NCBI GenBank assembly: GCA_964345635.1
Contig: CAYFRM010000028.1
Coordinates: forward strand, 1 to 25,708
Reading direction: 5' to 3'
From: WVXT01 sp964345635
GTDB lineage: Bacteria; UBA6262; WVXT01
Length of the DNA: 25,708 nt
Position numbers and translations under genes: made by a program. Each line of letters opens with the position of its first letter. Position 1 is the stretch's first letter. Shown here piece after piece: positions 1-6,423 of the stretch. The notes below the pieces were generated by a model. That model saw only the letters and a program-made list of their open reading frames with translations. It was not told the origin of the DNA and did no database searches.

Positions 1-1005
1 TGGCAAACCTCCGGTCACGTAGATTTCTATCAGGAGTATATGTATTCGCCTATGGATATTGAGGGGCAGAAATATATTATTAAACCAATGAATTGCCCCG
101 GACACATACTGATTTATAAAACCAAGGTGAGAAGCTATCGTGATTTGCCCATTCGCTGGGCAGAGCTGGGAACTGTGTATCGCTATGAGCGGTCGGGAGT
201 CTTACATGGTCTGATTCGGGTTCGCGGTTTTACTCAGGATGATGCTCATATTTTCTGTCGTCCAGAACAGCTGGAAGATGAGATTGTAGGAGTGATTAAG
301 TTTGTCCTTTTCATGTTAAATACGTTTGGCTTTTCAGATTTTGATGTTGCCTTAAGCACCCGGCCAGAAAAATATGTGGGAACTCTGGAAAGCTGGGAGA
401 AAGCAGAAGAGGCATTAAAGAAGGCGCTGCAGAAAGTAAAGCTCGCCTACGCGGTTAACCCAGGCGAGGGTGTCTTTTATGGACCGAAAATAGACATAAA
501 AATAAAGGACTCATTGGGTCGGGCATGGCAATGTTCCACTATCCAGGTAGATTTTAATCTTCCCGAGAGATTTGATATGACCTTCGTAGACATCAACGGC
601 CAACGTCGCCGGCCAATAATGATTCACCGGGCACTTCTGGGTTCCCTGGAGAGGTTCTTTGGGGTTCTCATAGAACATTATGCAGGTGCTTTTCCCGTAT
701 GGCTTGCTCCCGTGCAGGCAACGGTTCTTACTATTACCGATTCACAAGTAGGGTATGGACAGAAAGTTTATGATAAGTTAAAAGAAAAGTCTATAAGAGT
801 AGAAGCAAATTTTGCCAACGAGAAAATAGATAAAAAGATTCGCGACGCCCAGCTTCAGAAAATTCCCTATATGTTGGTCGTTGGGAAAAGGGAAGCTGCA
901 GCTGGAACAGTCGCTGTAAGAAGAAGAGACCAGAAAGACCTCGGTGCGCTTAAGGTCGACCAATTCATTGAAGATGTATTGAAAGAAATAGAAGACAAAA
1001 AATAA
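1..1005 (+). CDS. thrS: Threonine--tRNA ligase, 3' part (5' end outside window)
   Basis: Class II aminoacyl-tRNA synthetase that charges tRNA-Thr in the cytoplasm. The reading frame is open from base 1, so the gene starts upstream and only about the C-terminal 334 residues are present; the TGS and editing domains are missing because of the window edge. Visible family marks are the NCPGH segment (zinc-ligand Cys), motif 2 (YRYERSG followed by RVRGFTQDDAHIF, with a zinc-ligand His), the IHRALLGSLERF motif 3 region (third zinc ligand, His) and a complete C-terminal anticodon-binding domain beginning near FPVWLAPVQ. Stop is TAA at 1003-1005. In many bacteria thrS is followed directly by infC, but here a radical SAM gene lies between them. 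Identification is secure. Confidence 0.97.
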   Translation, partial: WQTSGHVDFYQEYMYSPMDIEGQKYIIKPMNCPGHILIYKTKVRSYRDLPIRWAELGTVYRYERSGVLHGLIRVRGFTQDDAHIFCRPEQLEDEIVGVIKFVLFMLNTFGFSDFDVALSTRPEKYVGTLESWEKAEEALKKALQKVKLAYAVNPGEGVFYGPKIDIKIKDSLGRAWQCSTIQVDFNLPERFDMTFVDINGQRRRPIMIHRALLGSLERFFGVLIEHYAGAFPVWLAPVQATVLTITDSQVGYGQKVYDKLKEKSIRVEANFANEKIDKKIRDAQLQKIPYMLVVGKREAAAGTVAVRRRDQKDLGALKVDQFIEDVLKEIEDKK

Positions 1006-1184
1006 ATGCGAATAAAAAACGGAAGTGCGAATTGTGCTCTCAATACTTATCGGGATCGTCCTTTCTCGACCACGTTCCAGTTTCTGGAAGGGGCAGGGGG
1101 ACGAAAACGGCACTCCGAAAATTGTCCCACCAATCGGCACTGTAAACAGTGCCCGACCGCAGAGATTGCCGATAGGAAGGCAGG
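1006..1184. other. Hairpin-rich intergenic spacer thrS / radical SAM gene
   Basis: No convincing coding sequence lies in this 179-base gap. It holds several inverted repeats: TTCCAG-TTT-CTGGAA (1075-1089); GGGAC...GTCCC (1098-1102/1124-1128) enclosing CGG-CACT-CCG with A-rich internal loops; and CGGCACTG-TAAA-CAGTGCCCG (1135-1155, one bulged C). The segment ATCGGCA (1133-1139) can alternatively pair with TGCCGAT (1167-1173), so two exclusive folds are possible just before the next start codon. It could be a decayed mobile repeat cluster or a structured 5' leader; the sequence alone does not decide. Confidence 0.5.
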
Positions 1185-2528
1185 ATGAGCAAAGTTACTT
1201 TTATTCAGCCCAGAGCGGATTTTAATGCTTATGGTTTAACCATGGTACCTCTCTTGGGAGCTTTCTACCTGGGCGCAATTCTAAAAAGAGAAGGGCATGA
1301 CGTTTCAGTCCTTTCAGAAGATTTTACGAAAGTCTATAATGAAAAGACGGGGAAGCTTGATGAGGAATTGTTAAGCTCAGATGTAGTGGGATTTTCCACT
1401 ATGACCTGCACGGCACAGAGAGCTTACCGTATCGCCGATGCCCTGAAGAAGGCCAGACCCAATGTGAGAGTAATTATAGGAGGCCCCCACGCTACCTTTA
1501 TGGCTGAGGAAGCATTGCAACATGCTGACATAGTAATAAAGGGAGAGGCGGAAAGAGTAATCTCTGATGTGGTGAATAATAGTAGAGGGGTTTCGCGTGT
1601 GGTTGAGGGAATTCCTGTGCAGGACCTGGACACGCTTCCTTTTCCGGATTTAAGGCTGCTGCGTAATGGAAGTGCGAAGTTCAAATATATATCGATCTTA
1701 ACTTCCAGAGGATGTCCATACGACTGCGTTTTCTGTTCAGTTACTCGGATGTTCGGAAAGAAGTATCGTTTTCGAAGTTCGAAAAATGTTCTTGAGGAAT
1801 TGGAATTGCGTATCTCGCAGGGTTTCCGAAAGTTTTTCTTCTCAGACGATAACTTTACGGCTGACAGAGAGAGGATAAAGATTTTGCTGGAAGAATGTCT
1901 GAGACGCAAATTGAATTTTAGTTGGACAGCAGAAGTTCGGGTGGACGTAGCAAAGGATACGGAGCTCCTGAAGCTTATGTCGAGAACCAATTGCCGGCTT
2001 CTCATGGTTGGTTTTGAGTCGATTAATCCGGAGACATTGAAATTATATAAGAAAAACCAGGGCATGGATGATATCAGGTATTGTATCAGCAGGCTTGCCG
2101 AGGAGGACATAAAGGTTCACGGCTTTTTTGTGCTGGGGTCTGATGCCGACGATATCGATACAATCGAGAGGACAGTCAGGTTCTGCCGGAATACGAAATT
2201 GGATAGCGTTCAGTTCTCTATTCTTTTTCCTATTCCAGGAACAAAGCTTTTTGAACAGTTGAGTGCACAGGGTAGAATTTTTACTAAGGATTGGTCGCTA
2301 TACGACGGGACTCACGTGGTATTTGAGCCGAAGAAGCTCAGCGCCTTTGAACTTCAGAATAAGGTTTTGAGAGCCTGGAAAAAATTCTATACTGTTGGCA
2401 GATTTGAATTATTTCTTATGAGCAGGTATTTAATCAGGAGCTGGAAAAAGGCAAATAAGAAATTTTTAAGACAGTTCGTGCAAAAAAATCCAGAGTTCAT
2501 GTCGCAAACAACAGATTTTTTCACTTGA
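1185..2528 (+). CDS. B12-binding-domain radical SAM protein, substrate unknown
   Basis: A 447-residue class B-type radical SAM protein. Residues about 1-135 form a Rossmann-like cobalamin-binding domain (GFSTMTC near 69-75, IIGGPHAT near 97-104, KGEAE near 119-123). It lacks the DxHxxG cobalt-ligating motif, as many radical SAM/B12 methyltransferases do. The radical SAM core follows, with the CxxxCxxC cluster motif CPYDCVFC (Cys177, 181, 184). The C-terminal region is basic. Relatives carry out methylations, cyclisations and other radical reactions on lipids, pigments or natural products; nothing here fixes the substrate. The ATG start is preceded by AGGAAGG-type Shine-Dalgarno sequence. The TGA stop overlaps the -35 box of the downstream infC promoter. 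Its position between thrS and infC is unusual. Confidence 0.88.
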   Translation: MSKVTFIQPRADFNAYGLTMVPLLGAFYLGAILKREGHDVSVLSEDFTKVYNEKTGKLDEELLSSDVVGFSTMTCTAQRAYRIADALKKARPNVRVIIGGPHATFMAEEALQHADIVIKGEAERVISDVVNNSRGVSRVVEGIPVQDLDTLPFPDLRLLRNGSAKFKYISILTSRGCPYDCVFCSVTRMFGKKYRFRSSKNVLEELELRISQGFRKFFFSDDNFTADRERIKILLEECLRRKLNFSWTAEVRVDVAKDTELLKLMSRTNCRLLMVGFESINPETLKLYKKNQGMDDIRYCISRLAEEDIKVHGFFVLGSDADDIDTIERTVRFCRNTKLDSVQFSILFPIPGTKLFEQLSAQGRIFTKDWSLYDGTHVVFEPKKLSAFELQNKVLRAWKKFYTVGRFELFLMSRYLIRSWKKANKKFLRQFVQKNPEFMSQTTDFFT

Positions 2529-2553
2529 CAAGAAGATATTTTGTGTATATAAT
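2525..2553 (+). promoter_or_regulatory. Consensus sigma70 promoter for infC-rpmI-rplT
   Basis: TTGACA at 2525-2530 and TATAAT at 2548-2553 are separated by exactly 17 bases, an exact match to the housekeeping consensus. Transcription should start near 2560. The stop codon of the upstream radical SAM gene (2526-2528) lies inside the -35 box, so the promoter begins within that gene's 3' end. Confidence 0.9.
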
Positions 2554-2559
2554 TACTTC

Positions 2560-2658
2560 GAAAGTAAAAGTAGGCTATGCCTCACCTTAAGGAGATTCCG
2601 AAAAGGTTGTCACTTATGCGATAGGAAACTACGAGGTCCGTCTACGACGGACTTTTTT
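2560..2658 (+). promoter_or_regulatory. infC operon leader, probable ribosomal-protein attenuator
   Basis: About 120 bases separate the predicted transcription start from infC. The leader contains AGGC-TAT-GCCT (2572-2582), a stem CG(A)TAG-GAAA-CTACG closed by a GAAA loop (2619-2633), and then an intrinsic terminator. In Bacillus-type infC-rpmI-rplT operons ribosomal protein L20 controls read-through of a leader terminator, and the same gene set follows here. The arrangement of promoter, folded leader, terminator and operon is seen; control by L20 is inference. Confidence 0.65.
2636..2658 (+). terminator. Intrinsic terminator in the infC leader
   Basis: GTCCGTC (2636-2642), loop TAC, GACGGAC (2646-2652) and then six T residues (2653-2658). 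This is a perfect 7-bp GC-rich stem followed by a U tract, located between the consensus promoter and the infC ribosome-binding site, so it most likely acts as a conditional attenuator. Confidence 0.85.
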
Positions 2659-2680
2659 ATATTTCAGGAGGTGATGGCTT

Positions 2681-3262
2681 ATAGTAAAAAGAGCGAAGTT
2701 ACGAATAAATGAAGGCATCAGGGATAAACAAGTTAAGTTAATTAACGAAGAAGGTAAATTGCAAGGGGTTGTAGAAACCGGAGAAGCTTTGCTTGCCGCC
2801 CGGAGCAAACGACTGGATTTAGTAGAGATTGTTCCCGGGCAGACGCCTCCTCTCTGTAAAATTATGAACTATAGCAAGTACCGCTATGAGCAGAAGAAAA
2901 GAAACAGGGATGCGCATAAACACCGCAGGATTGGTCAGTTAAAAGAAGTAAGAATGCGTTCCACAATAGGGCAACACGATTTAGATGTTAAGTCGAGGCA
3001 CATCCAGGAGTTTTTGGAGACCGGACGCAAGGTGAAAGTCACAATTAATTTCAAAGGAAGGGAAGCCAGTCACGCTGATTTAGGCAGAAGGCTTCTGGAA
3101 ACGATCAAGGAAAGTTTTTCCTCCATAGCCAGCTGTGAGCAGGAACCCCGTCTGGAAGGGTATCGAATGACGATGTTGCTTGTTCCCAGTAAAAAGGGAC
3201 AGGCGGAACAGAAAAAAGGAGTAGAATCCGTGGAGGGGAAAAAAGAACGTAGCAAACGCTAA
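2681..3262 (+). CDS. infC: Translation initiation factor IF-3 (non-canonical AUA start)
   Basis: IF-3 binds the 30S subunit, prevents premature 50S joining and checks the start codon. The product from 2681 is 193 residues, with the conserved N-terminal RINEGIR segment, the LDLVEI/TPPLCKIM strand region, and the C-terminal domain with RMRSTIGQHDL and VKVTINFKGRE. Start choice: an in-frame TGA lies at 2672-2674 and there is no ATG, GTG or TTG between it and the RINEGIR codons. The next conventional start (TTG 2759) would delete this conserved region. A strong AGGAGGTGA (2666-2674) lies nine bases before ATA at 2681, so AUA is the best start. E. coli infC uses AUU, through which IF-3 represses itself; the same logic is likely here. 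An ATG in another frame at 2674 opens only 12 codons. The C-terminus is lysine-rich. Confidence 0.93.
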   Translation: MVKRAKLRINEGIRDKQVKLINEEGKLQGVVETGEALLAARSKRLDLVEIVPGQTPPLCKIMNYSKYRYEQKKRNRDAHKHRRIGQLKEVRMRSTIGQHDLDVKSRHIQEFLETGRKVKVTINFKGREASHADLGRRLLETIKESFSSIASCEQEPRLEGYRMTMLLVPSKKGQAEQKKGVESVEGKKERSKR

Positions 3263-3280
3263 TCGGTGCAGGAGGCGATC

Positions 3281-3478
3281 TTGCCTAAAATAAAGACTCA
3301 TAGTGGCGCTAAAAAGAGGTTTAAATTTACAGCCAAGGGCAAAATTAAACACAAGAGAGTAGGTGCCCGGCATAAGTTAACGAAAAAGAGCTCCCAGAGA
3401 TTGAGAAAGCTGAGAAAGTCTGGCACTTCGATTCACAGAGACAAAAGGTTGGTAAAGAAACTTTTACCTTACGAATAA
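3281..3478 (+). CDS. rpmI: 50S ribosomal protein L35
   Basis: Small basic protein of the large ribosomal subunit, 65 residues, normal for L35. It begins PKIKTHSGAKKRF after the initiator, the standard L35 N-terminus, and has the RHKLTKKS motif. The TTG at 3281 is chosen as start because AGGAGG (3270-3275) is five bases upstream and the family begins with M-P-K; the in-frame GTG at 3266 would add five non-conserved residues and precede the Shine-Dalgarno. The gene lies 18 bases after infC in the classic infC-rpmI-rplT operon. Confidence 0.97.
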   Translation: MPKIKTHSGAKKRFKFTAKGKIKHKRVGARHKLTKKSSQRLRKLRKSGTSIHRDKRLVKKLLPYE

Positions 3479-3488
3479 GGATTATGCT

Positions 3489-3548
3489 GTCATTGCGGAC
3501 GAAGTGAAGCAATCTCGAGATTGCCACGGGCTTCGCCCTCGCAATGAC
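3489..3548. repeat. 60-bp palindromic dispersed repeat (GTCATTGC...GCAATGAC)
   Basis: Terminal inverted repeats GTCATTGC (3489-3496) and GCAATGAC (3541-3548) flank a perfect 16-bp palindrome GCAATCTCGAGATTGC (3509-3524) and a GGGC-TTC-GCCC hairpin (3528-3538). This form resembles the GTCATTGCGA-type REP/MITE repeats found in multiple copies in many bacterial genomes. It sits inside the rpmI-rplT spacer, so it is transcribed with a ribosomal-protein mRNA. No coding capacity. Confidence 0.85.
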
Positions 3549-3585
3549 GTTTGTATGAAATTATGTATGGGGTTAGGTTAGGAAA

Positions 3586-3975
3586 ATGGTGAGAATAAAA
3601 GGCGGTGTAACTACCAGAAGGCGAAAGAAGAAGCTTTTTCGATTGACCAAAGGTTATCGAATGGGCAAGAAACATCTTTATCGCCACGCAACGGAACAAC
3701 TGGACAAGAGCCTGCAGTACGCCTATAGGGATCGCCGAAGAAAAAAGAGGGAATTCCGTTCTCTGTGGATTACCAGAATAAATGCTGCTTCTCGCCTGAA
3801 TGGCATGTCTTATAGCCAGTTTATAAATGGTCTGAGAAAGGCCAAAGTTCAGATTAACCGGAAAATTTTGGCCGATTTGGCGGTGAACGATACGAACGCC
3901 TTTTCTCAGTTAGTGGCTATTGCCCATGAAGCGAATAGGAATAAGAAAGAAGTCGCGGGAACAGAAAGTTCTTAG
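3586..3975 (+). CDS. rplT: 50S ribosomal protein L20
   Basis: Large-subunit assembly protein that binds 23S rRNA and, in several bacteria, represses its own operon through the mRNA leader. The 129-residue product starts VRIKGGVTTRRRKKK after Met and contains the conserved SLWITRINAASRLNGMSYS block. It is about ten residues longer than the usual 117-119, owing to a C-terminal extension ending in EVAGTESS. ATG start with a modest TAGGAAA upstream. It is separated from rpmI by a 60-bp palindromic repeat rather than the usual short gap. Confidence 0.97.
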   Translation: MVRIKGGVTTRRRKKKLFRLTKGYRMGKKHLYRHATEQLDKSLQYAYRDRRRKKREFRSLWITRINAASRLNGMSYSQFINGLRKAKVQINRKILADLAVNDTNAFSQLVAIAHEANRNKKEVAGTESS

Positions 3976-4024
3976 GTAATTGACCGGCCGCCCCTGGGAT
4001 TGACGGGAATTGGAAGGAGAGTTT

Positions 4025-5356
4025 ATGGCCAAGAATCATTCGCTTTCTCCTCCTCAGGTAGTCGTCCTTGGTTTTTTAATCGTTATCCTTCTGGGCACGG
4101 TTCTTCTTTCTTTGCCCCAAGCTACTGCCGGCGGAAACAGGCAACCGTTCATTGACGCTCTGTTTACGGCAACTTCTGCTGTCTGCGTTACCGGTTTAAT
4201 AGTTCACGATACAGGGGATTACTTTTCCTTGTTCGGTCAGATTGTTATTCTCCTGCTAATACAGATAGGTGGTCTGGGTTATATGACTATGGCTACTTTT
4301 CTGCTTTTGCTTATTGGCAGGACAATAACGCTTAAAGAAAGATTGATAATGCAGGAATCGATGCCTCAGTTCAGCCTGGGAGGCGTGGTTCAGTTTGCAA
4401 AATATGTCCTAAAGGTGACTCTCATTCTGGAAGTTATTGGGGCGGCGATTCTGAGTTTACGCTGGATGGGACAATATCCTGTTTCCAAAGCAATATATAT
4501 GGGAATATTTCATGCTGTGTCAGCATTCTGCAACGCAGGTTTTGCTTTATTTAGCGATAGTTTCAGAAGCTTTCGGGGAGATTTGTTTATTTGCCTGACT
4601 GTTCTATGCTTGTTCTTCATCGGGGGACTGGGATACGTTGTGCTGAGCGACCTATATTATTACAGGTATCGCAGGTTTCCCCAACTATCAGTCCACACTA
4701 AATTTGTCTTATCGATTACGCTGGCGTTGATTGTCCTGGGGGGAGTGGGATTCTTTATACTGGAATATAGGAATCCTTCCACGCTGGGGGGACTGCCCGG
4801 AAGAGAGAAAATTATAGCCTCCCTGTTTCAAGCGATGACACCGCGCACAGCCGGGTTCAGCGTGGTCAACGTGGGGGGAATGATGCAGGGAAGTCTATTT
4901 CTCACCATTATTTTGATGTTTATCGGCGCTTCACCCGGAGGTACTGGCGGCGGGATTAAGACTACTACTTTTGGAGTTATGCTGGCTACGGTATGGGCTA
5001 CTCTGAAAGGTAAAAGGGATGTCACGCTTTTCAAACATCGGGTACCGGGCGATGTCATTAATAAGTCTTTTGTGGTTGGTTTCTTATCGATACTGTTCAT
5101 TGTTATTATCACCGTGCTCATTACCGGCGGAGAAAGTTATAAATTCATCAGGGTCTTCTTTGAGACTATGTCTGCTTTTGGCACGGTAGGACTTTCTACG
5201 GGAATAACCGGCGGACTTTCCGCTCTGGGTAAGGCATTGTTAATTGTTACGATGTTTGTAGGAAGGTTGGGACCTATTACCATAGGGGTGGCGATGGTGC
5301 GCGGGGTGAAAGATGTGGGATTCCGCTATCCGGAAAAAAGGGTCCTGGTGGGGTGA
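4025..5356 (+). CDS. ktrB: Ktr/Trk-type potassium uptake channel subunit
   Basis: Inner-membrane K+ translocation subunit of the TrkH/KtrB/HKT superfamily. The 443-residue length fits KtrB (about 440-450) better than TrkH (about 480). The four repeated M1-P-M2 pore units are visible through their filter segments: TSAVCVTG (residues 50-57), SAFCNAGF, TPRTAGFS and SAFGTVGLS. Hydrophobic helices cover the whole chain, and the glycine-rich ASPGGTGGGIKT stretch matches the intramembrane loop of the third repeat, which acts as a gate in KtrB. ATG 4025 is chosen over an upstream TTG (4010) because AAGGAG (4014-4019) lies five bases before it. The stop overlaps the Shine-Dalgarno region of ktrA, so the two are translated as a pair. 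Confidence 0.93.
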   Translation: MAKNHSLSPPQVVVLGFLIVILLGTVLLSLPQATAGGNRQPFIDALFTATSAVCVTGLIVHDTGDYFSLFGQIVILLLIQIGGLGYMTMATFLLLLIGRTITLKERLIMQESMPQFSLGGVVQFAKYVLKVTLILEVIGAAILSLRWMGQYPVSKAIYMGIFHAVSAFCNAGFALFSDSFRSFRGDLFICLTVLCLFFIGGLGYVVLSDLYYYRYRRFPQLSVHTKFVLSITLALIVLGGVGFFILEYRNPSTLGGLPGREKIIASLFQAMTPRTAGFSVVNVGGMMQGSLFLTIILMFIGASPGGTGGGIKTTTFGVMLATVWATLKGKRDVTLFKHRVPGDVINKSFVVGFLSILFIVIITVLITGGESYKFIRVFFETMSAFGTVGLSTGITGGLSALGKALLIVTMFVGRLGPITIGVAMVRGVKDVGFRYPEKRVLVG

Positions 5357-5370
5357 GGAGGTTGAATAAG

Positions 5371-6057
5371 ATGAGACAATGTGTTGTACTTGGTTTGGGA
5401 ATTTTCGGCGCCTCTGTAGCCAAGGCTCTCGCAGAGAAAGGTTGCGAGGTGCTGGCGATTGACGAAGACGAAGAGAAAGTAAAAGAAATATCCGACATCG
5501 TTACGCAAGCAGTGCAGGCTGACGCAACCGACGAGAAGGCTCTGCGTGCCCTGGGCGTGGACAAAATGGATGTGGCGATCGTCTCTACCGGCGAAGATAT
5601 GGAAGCAAGTATTCTGATAACTCTCTTGATGAAAGAGATGGGGATTAAAACTATTGTGGCAAAAGCTGTTTCGCCCTCTCACGGAACCGTGCTACGCAAG
5701 GTGGGAGCGACCCGCGTGATCTTTCCCGAGAGAGATACGGGAGTTAGAGTTGCCAAGAGTCTTGCTGCCCCGGACATTCTGGAACACATAGAATTATCTC
5801 CGGAATATAGTATTCTGGAAGTTCATGCTCCCAAGAGTTTTATTGGCAGGACTCTAAGAGAAATTGACGTGCGGGCAAAACACGGAGTAGACATAATTGC
5901 CATTAAGAAGAAACTTCCTTATTTGACCGATGCGGGGGAGTCCGATTTCAAAGAAAATATTCTGATTACTCCCAAAGCAGACGAAGAGATTGCCGATGGC
6001 GATATTCTGGTGGTTCTGGGAGATAATAAAAACATAGATAAACTGAGAAATTTATAG
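5371..6057 (+). CDS. ktrA: Ktr/Trk system regulatory RCK subunit
   Basis: Cytoplasmic RCK protein that forms a ring under KtrB and gates it in response to ATP/ADP or NAD(H). The 228-residue product has one N-terminal Rossmann domain (GLGIFG, residues 8-13, acidic residues from Asp31) and one C-terminal TrkA_C domain (about 140-228). This single-unit architecture is typical of KtrA; classical TrkA has two units. TrkA_C domains of KtrA-type proteins bind c-di-AMP in Firmicutes; the residues for that cannot be judged by eye here. ATG 5371 has AGGAGG (5356-5361) nine bases upstream, whereas an earlier in-frame GTG (5353) has none. Confidence 0.93.
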   Translation: MRQCVVLGLGIFGASVAKALAEKGCEVLAIDEDEEKVKEISDIVTQAVQADATDEKALRALGVDKMDVAIVSTGEDMEASILITLLMKEMGIKTIVAKAVSPSHGTVLRKVGATRVIFPERDTGVRVAKSLAAPDILEHIELSPEYSILEVHAPKSFIGRTLREIDVRAKHGVDIIAIKKKLPYLTDAGESDFKENILITPKADEEIADGDILVVLGDNKNIDKLRNL

Positions 6058-6102
6058 AAAAGAGTTGCATTTCCCGACTGGTGGGGAGGAGGGTAGTCCG
6101 AG

Positions 6103-6423
6103 ATGGTTAAAGATGAAAAGAGAGATTTTGCGAAACTTGAGGCAAAGATTGCCAGGATAAAAGACCTGAAACAAAAGGCAGAAAAACTCATAGAGTTAGG
6201 CAAATTCTATTTTCTTAATGAAAAATACAATGAAGCAATTGGGAAATTTAGGGAAGCATCCAAAATTGACGAAAAAAATGCGGAAATTTACTATAACTTG
6301 GGTATCGTATACGAAAGCAAGAATTTGCCCGACGACGCCAGCCAGATGTATAGCAAGGCGCTGGAGCTCAATCCTGGTCATCAACTGGCGAGTAAACACC
6401 TGGAAAAAATAGTGGGGAAATGA
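6103..6423 (+). CDS. Small TPR-repeat protein
   Basis: A 106-residue soluble protein made of two tetratricopeptide repeats (about 26-59 and 60-93, with AEIYYNLGIVYESKN and SKALELNPGHQLA typical of TPR helices) behind a charged N-terminal helix. TPRs bind partner proteins; the partner is unknown. ATG 6103 follows a GGAGGAGGG tract. Its TGA overlaps the pheS start (ATGA, 6420-6423), so translation is coupled. There is no signal peptide or membrane segment. A function in the ktr or pheS pathway should not be assumed from position. Confidence 0.8.
   Translation: MVKDEKRDFAKLEAKIARIKDLKQKAEKLIELGKFYFLNEKYNEAIGKFREASKIDEKNAEIYYNLGIVYESKNLPDDASQMYSKALELNPGHQLASKHLEKIVGK

Noticed and set aside
1006..1184. 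Cobalamin riboswitch before the B12-type radical SAM gene
   Set aside because: GGCACTG and GGAAGGC fragments resemble parts of the B12 riboswitch, but the conserved core order and the B12 box are not present, and GGAAGG is explained by the ribosome-binding site.
1424..2110. 228-codon open frame on the minus strand
   Set aside because: It lies wholly inside the radical SAM gene, has no recognisable domain and a serine-rich composition typical of antisense frames.
2759..2761. TTG as the infC start
   Set aside because: It would remove the conserved N-terminal RINEGIR region and has no Shine-Dalgarno at a proper distance.
3489..3548. CRISPR repeat unit
   Set aside because: Only one copy, with no regularly spaced repeats and no cas genes; it is a self-palindromic dispersed repeat.
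6058..6102. T-box leader for pheS
   Set aside because: The gap is 45 bases and lies before the TPR gene; no T-box motif or terminator/antiterminator pair is present.
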